A program made the translations under genes and the position numbers. Shown piece by piece: positions 61,452 to 64,000 of a stretch of DNA of 64,000 nucleotides (its first letter is position 1; each line of letters starts with the position of its first letter). Under the pieces are notes generated by a model. It ran no database searches, was not told the origin of the DNA, and saw nothing but the letters and a program-made list of their open reading frames with translations. Source of the DNA: Bradyrhizobium sp. NAS96.2 (lineage in GTDB: Bacteria > Pseudomonadota > Alphaproteobacteria > Rhizobiales > Xanthobacteraceae); NCBI RefSeq assembly GCF_001908235.1, contig NZ_LGHK01000055.1, forward strand, positions 1 through 64,000, in the 5' to 3' direction.

Positions 61452-62240
61452 TCACATGGCGAACGAGAAACCCCCATTGACCGGATAGGTCTGTCCGGTC
61501 ATCCAGGAGCTTGAGTCGCTGGCCAGCAGCGTCACGAGGCCTGTAATGTCTTCGGGACGTCCGAAGCGGCGGATGACATAGCGTTCAAGCTGCCGTTTCG
61601 TCTTCTCGGGAGGCTGCGCCTCGATGACCGGCGCTATGGTCGGGGTCAGCGTTGCGGCAATCGCGACACAATTTGCGGTAATATTGTAGCGACCCAAGGT
61701 GCGCGCCACCGCCCGCATGAAGCCGGCGGCGCCAGCCTTGCCGCCCGAATAGACCTCGATCCCGGACTCCCCAACTCGTCCCGCGTCGGAGATGATTGTG
61801 ATCAACCTGCCGCTCTGCTGCTTGACCATAAAGGGTGTTGCAGCGGTCACGCAGGCGATCACGCCGAAAAGATTGACGCCAAGCCAGCGCTGCCAGTCTT
61901 CCGGAGACGTCTCCCAGAATGGCTTCGGTGCACCGCTGGATGGGTTGGCCCCTTCGTTGCCAGCATTGTTTACCAGCACATCCAGGGTGCCGAACTCATC
62001 AACGGTGCGGCGCATCATGGTCCTGACCGCATCGATGTCGGCAACATCCGCCTGGACAGCGATCGCTTTGCCGCCCGCATCGACGATTTCCCGCGCGACC
62101 TGGGTGGCGCGTTCCAGAAAATAATCGTTGACGACAACCTTTGCGCCGTGAACCGCGAGCGTCAGCGCAATTTGGCGGCCAACTCCCTGCCCGGCACCGG
62201 TGACGACTGCCGCCTTGTCGTTCAAATCAAGAATGTTCAT
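61452..62240 (-). CDS. SDR oxidoreductase (3-hydroxyacyl-CoA dehydrogenase type), module III
   Basis: A short-chain dehydrogenase of 262 residues, paralogous to the module II SDR: TGAGQGVGRQIALTL, NNAGNEGANP, IISDAG, YSGGKAG with Tyr and Lys kept, and TGQTYPVNGGFSF. It should oxidise the 3-hydroxy product of the hydratase. It is monocistronic and its upstream region carries operator III-2. Confidence 0.92.
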   Translation of the reverse strand: MNILDLNDKAAVVTGAGQGVGRQIALTLAVHGAKVVVNDYFLERATQVAREIVDAGGKAIAVQADVADIDAVRTMMRRTVDEFGTLDVLVNNAGNEGANPSSGAPKPFWETSPEDWQRWLGVNLFGVIACVTAATPFMVKQQSGRLITIISDAGRVGESGIEVYSGGKAGAAGFMRAVARTLGRYNITANCVAIAATLTPTIAPVIEAQPPEKTKRQLERYVIRRFGRPEDITGLVTLLASDSSSWMTGQTYPVNGGFSFAM

Positions 62241-62313
62241 CGATGTCTCCCTGCAAAACCCCCAGAGCCGGCGCTCGCTCTATCAATTTTCAATACCGGC
62301 GATAGAACGGAAT

Positions 62314-62327
62314 TGACGATAAAGTCA
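62314..62327 (-). promoter_or_regulatory. Operator dyad III-2 (TGAC-N6-GTCA)
   Basis: TGACGATAAAGTCA lies 74 bases before the SDR start. Its right half, AAAGTCA, is identical to that of III-1. The surrounding 62241-62701 gap holds no gene besides the regulator's leader. Confidence 0.68.
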
Positions 62328-62573
62328 TTTTTTTTATTTCTGCAACGCAATTTACGAAATGGGAGCATCGCCCGCGGCCGATGTAGCGCCCCCTGATCTT
62401 GCGCGCCTAGGATGAAATGCCTCTCGCTGGCGGCAGGCGATCGGACGTCCCCGCGTTCGGGCCGACGATATAACGGCTTCTCGCTCGACCGATGGCCACG
62501 AAGACGCCCGCCGCCGCTGCAAGCTGGGCGCTTACCGAGCCGCCAACTTACTTTACTCAAAGATTTAAATGGA

Positions 62574-62587
62574 TTACTTCAAAGTCA
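62574..62587 (+). promoter_or_regulatory. Operator III-3, degenerate (TTAC-N6-GTCA)
   Basis: TTACTTCAAAGTCA differs from III-1 at two positions, with the right half AAAGTCA intact. It lies about 115 bases before the tetR start, which suggests autoregulation. Confidence 0.5.
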
Positions 62588-62701
62588 GGAGTTTAAGCGA
62601 TCATTGATCGCGTGCACTTCTGTTGTCGGATTGTCTTCCGATAAAATCGCGGAAGATTCGACACGATGCCGCACTGCCCATTATGAGGAGCTGAGAACGA
62701 A

Positions 62702-63520
62702 GTGCCCCGATGGAAAAATGTCCTTCAAACCAGTGATGAGGTTTATCGCGTCAAGCGGAACGCGGTGCTCCGGGAGGCAACGCGCATCATCGCAAGAAGA
62801 GGCTTTCACAACACGTCTCTCGACGACGTCGCCGAAGCCCTTCAGGTCTCAAAAGGCACGCTCTACAATTACGTAACTGACAAGCTCGAGATACTTTTCG
62901 AGTGCCATATCATGTCCCTCGACATGGGATTGCAGGCCGCCGCCTTCGCAGAAAAGCATGGAACGACGGGATATTCGAAGCTCCGGCTGAATCTGCGCGC
63001 CTATATCCGCTGGCAGAACCAGGCCTTGGGCGCCGGCGGCGTGACGTCGGACGTGACCGCGCTGCGCCCCGCGGATCGACGCAAGGTCATCGCAAGGCGT
63101 GACGAGATCGAGAATCGCCTCGTCTCGTTTATCGAGGAGGGCATGAAAGACGGCTCGATCCGGCGTATCGATCCGAAACTCGCCGTTTTCACGATGATGG
63201 GAGCGGTGACGAATGTTCAGAGCTGGTACTCGCCGAACGGCCGGCTCGGATTGGACAAGATCGCAGACGGGATGGTTGATCTGCTGTCGAACGGCTTGGG
63301 GACGGGCGCAAATCCCGACGATATGCTGGTGGAAATCCCTGCTGATGTCCCTCTTGACGTGTTCGGCACCGAAAGCGACAGGCAGGCGGCGGACGCGCCT
63401 GTAGCTCTTACGGCATCTAAGGGCGCCGATATGGGTTCACCGGAAAAAGCGAGGCGCCGTCGCGCATCGCCGGCCGGGGGAGCCCGGCCTGGAATCAAGG
63501 CAAAGAAAAGCCGAACCTGA
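62702..63520 (+). CDS. TetR-family regulator of module III
   Basis: A protein of 272 residues starting at GTG 62702. The DNA-binding domain (NAVLREATRIIARRGFHNTS, ALQVSKGTLYNYVTDKLEI) is followed by the helical ligand domain found in KstR/FadR-like regulators, and a basic Ala/Lys-rich tail from about residue 230 (KARRRRASPAGG) that ordinary TetRs lack and that could add DNA contacts. It lies between the SDR gene and a CaiB gene, with TGAC-N6-GTCA sites on both sides, making it the likely repressor of module III. Confidence 0.88.
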   Translation: MPRWKNVLQTSDEVYRVKRNAVLREATRIIARRGFHNTSLDDVAEALQVSKGTLYNYVTDKLEILFECHIMSLDMGLQAAAFAEKHGTTGYSKLRLNLRAYIRWQNQALGAGGVTSDVTALRPADRRKVIARRDEIENRLVSFIEEGMKDGSIRRIDPKLAVFTMMGAVTNVQSWYSPNGRLGLDKIADGMVDLLSNGLGTGANPDDMLVEIPADVPLDVFGTESDRQAADAPVALTASKGADMGSPEKARRRRASPAGGARPGIKAKKSRT

Positions 63521-63604
63521 TTTTACGGTCACGTCCCGTACCGTCGCGCAGCCTCGTAGACATCGGCCAATCCCGGCCCACTCGTGTCGCAGAGCTATCG
63601 CCAT

Positions 63605-63639
63605 TGACTTTTCTAGTCACATTAGTGACCTTATAGTCA
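63605..63639 (+). promoter_or_regulatory. Tandem operators III-4 upstream of the CaiB gene
   Basis: TGACTTTTCTAGTCA (63605-63619, TGAC-N7-GTCA) and TGACCTTATAGTCA (63626-63639, TGAC-N6-GTCA) lie side by side, two turns apart. Between them GTCACATTAGTGAC forms a further dyad. They lie 134 bases before the CaiB start. Confidence 0.7.
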
Positions 63640-63772
63640 ATTCTATTTTGATCCGCGTCTGGAAAAGACCGATCGCTTCGGGAGTCCGATCGCTTGGAGC
63701 CGTACAGCCGACGAGGAACGCGCTTCTCAGGCTTCATTGAGAGCCGGTCAGCTTTTGCGACGGATTGACGAT

Positions 63773-64000
63773 ATGTCGATCCTGCAAGGTCTACGCGTCA
63801 TCGAGATTGCCGGCCTGGGCCCCGGTCCGTTCTGCGGCATGCTCCTTGCGGATTTTGGCGCAGACGTGATCGTCGTGGAGCGCAAGGATGCGAGGACGCC
63901 ATTGCCGCGTCCGGAATACATCGTGAACCGGGGGAAACGCTCGATCGCCCTGGACCTGAAGCAACCGCAAGCCGTTGACGTGGTGTTGCGGCTCGTCGAG
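63773..64000 (+). CDS. CaiB/BaiF CoA-transferase family protein, cut by the window edge
   Basis: The first 76 codons of a family III CoA-transferase or alpha-methylacyl-CoA racemase. LQGLRVIEIAGLGPGPFCGM, LLADFGADVIVVE and RGKRSIALDLK are the N-terminal signature of this fold. The GPGPFCGMLLADFGAD wording is closest to racemases acting on 2-methyl-branched acyl-CoA esters, which would suit degradation of isoprenoid or steroid side chains. Regulated from operator III-4. Confidence 0.88.
   Translation, partial: MSILQGLRVIEIAGLGPGPFCGMLLADFGADVIVVERKDARTPLPRPEYIVNRGKRSIALDLKQPQAVDVVLRLVE

Noticed and set aside
1..64000. CRISPR arrays, tRNA or rRNA genes, intact insertion sequences
   Set aside because: No regularly spaced short repeats, cloverleaf genes or transposase proteins were recognised on reading both strands.

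Overview
The window looks like the chromosome of an alphaproteobacterium of the Bradyrhizobium / Nitrobacteraceae type. The reasons are dense GC-rich coding, a rhizobial FseA-RdfS-TraF and LuxI/LuxR quorum-sensing set, an hsp20 leader that resembles a ROSE RNA thermometer, and many short rhizobial-style hypothetical proteins. I see no rRNA, tRNA or CRISPR array. Genus is inferred from gene style, not proven.

Layout. (1) 0.3-8.3 kb, minus strand: part of an integrative conjugative element. It holds a DUF736 protein, a TraF-type S26 peptidase, an RdfS-like excisionase, a fused DUF6499-DUF2285 (FseA-like) activator, a nuclease, an ArdC-like protein, a degenerate isochorismatase-fold protein, and a LuxI/LuxR pair with a CTG-N10-CAG lux box. 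(2) 8.4-18.3 kb, minus strand: a probable mannoside-use operon (OprB-like porin, GPH symporter, serine hydrolase, dienoyl-CoA-reductase-like SDR, AGE-family epimerase, GH38 alpha-mannosidase). (3) 18.6-35.2 kb: acyl-CoA module I, with three acyl-CoA ligases, three crotonases, a Cys-less thiolase with a DUF35 partner, a two-subunit biotin carboxylase, a substrate-binding protein and TetR genes, ending in a decapitated tetR. (4) 35.7-38.4 kb: short hypothetical genes and a frameshifted hsp20. (5) 39-46.7 kb: module II (TetR, ligase, SDR, crotonase, NMO-like flavoprotein, binding protein; divergent DUF35 and thiolase). (6) 47.4-55 kb: mixed genes (DUF417, a SARP-like TPR regulator, TMEM175-like channel, hydrolase, DUF427, MOSC-ferredoxin reductase fusion, VOC). 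(7) 55.8-64 kb: module III, paralogous to module II (NMO, isomerase, thiolase, ligase, hydratase, SDR, TetR, CaiB).

How the parts fit. Each acyl-CoA module carries its own dyad in its promoters: TTCTAACA-N2-TGTTAGAA at three promoters of module I, TTGTTG-N6-CAACAA at the divergent promoter of module II, and TGAC-N6-GTCA at four promoters of module III. This suggests three separately controlled, TetR-type regulons built from the same gene families. The likely chemistry is CoA activation, hydration, oxidation, carboxylation and retro-aldol or thiolytic cleavage of branched, isoprenoid or steroid-like acids. No acyl-CoA dehydrogenase is present in the window. Three copies of a roughly 290-bp repeat, in one orientation and spaced about 8.4 kb apart (38.6, 46.9 and 55.3 kb), bracket module II and the mixed region and mark likely rearrangement points.
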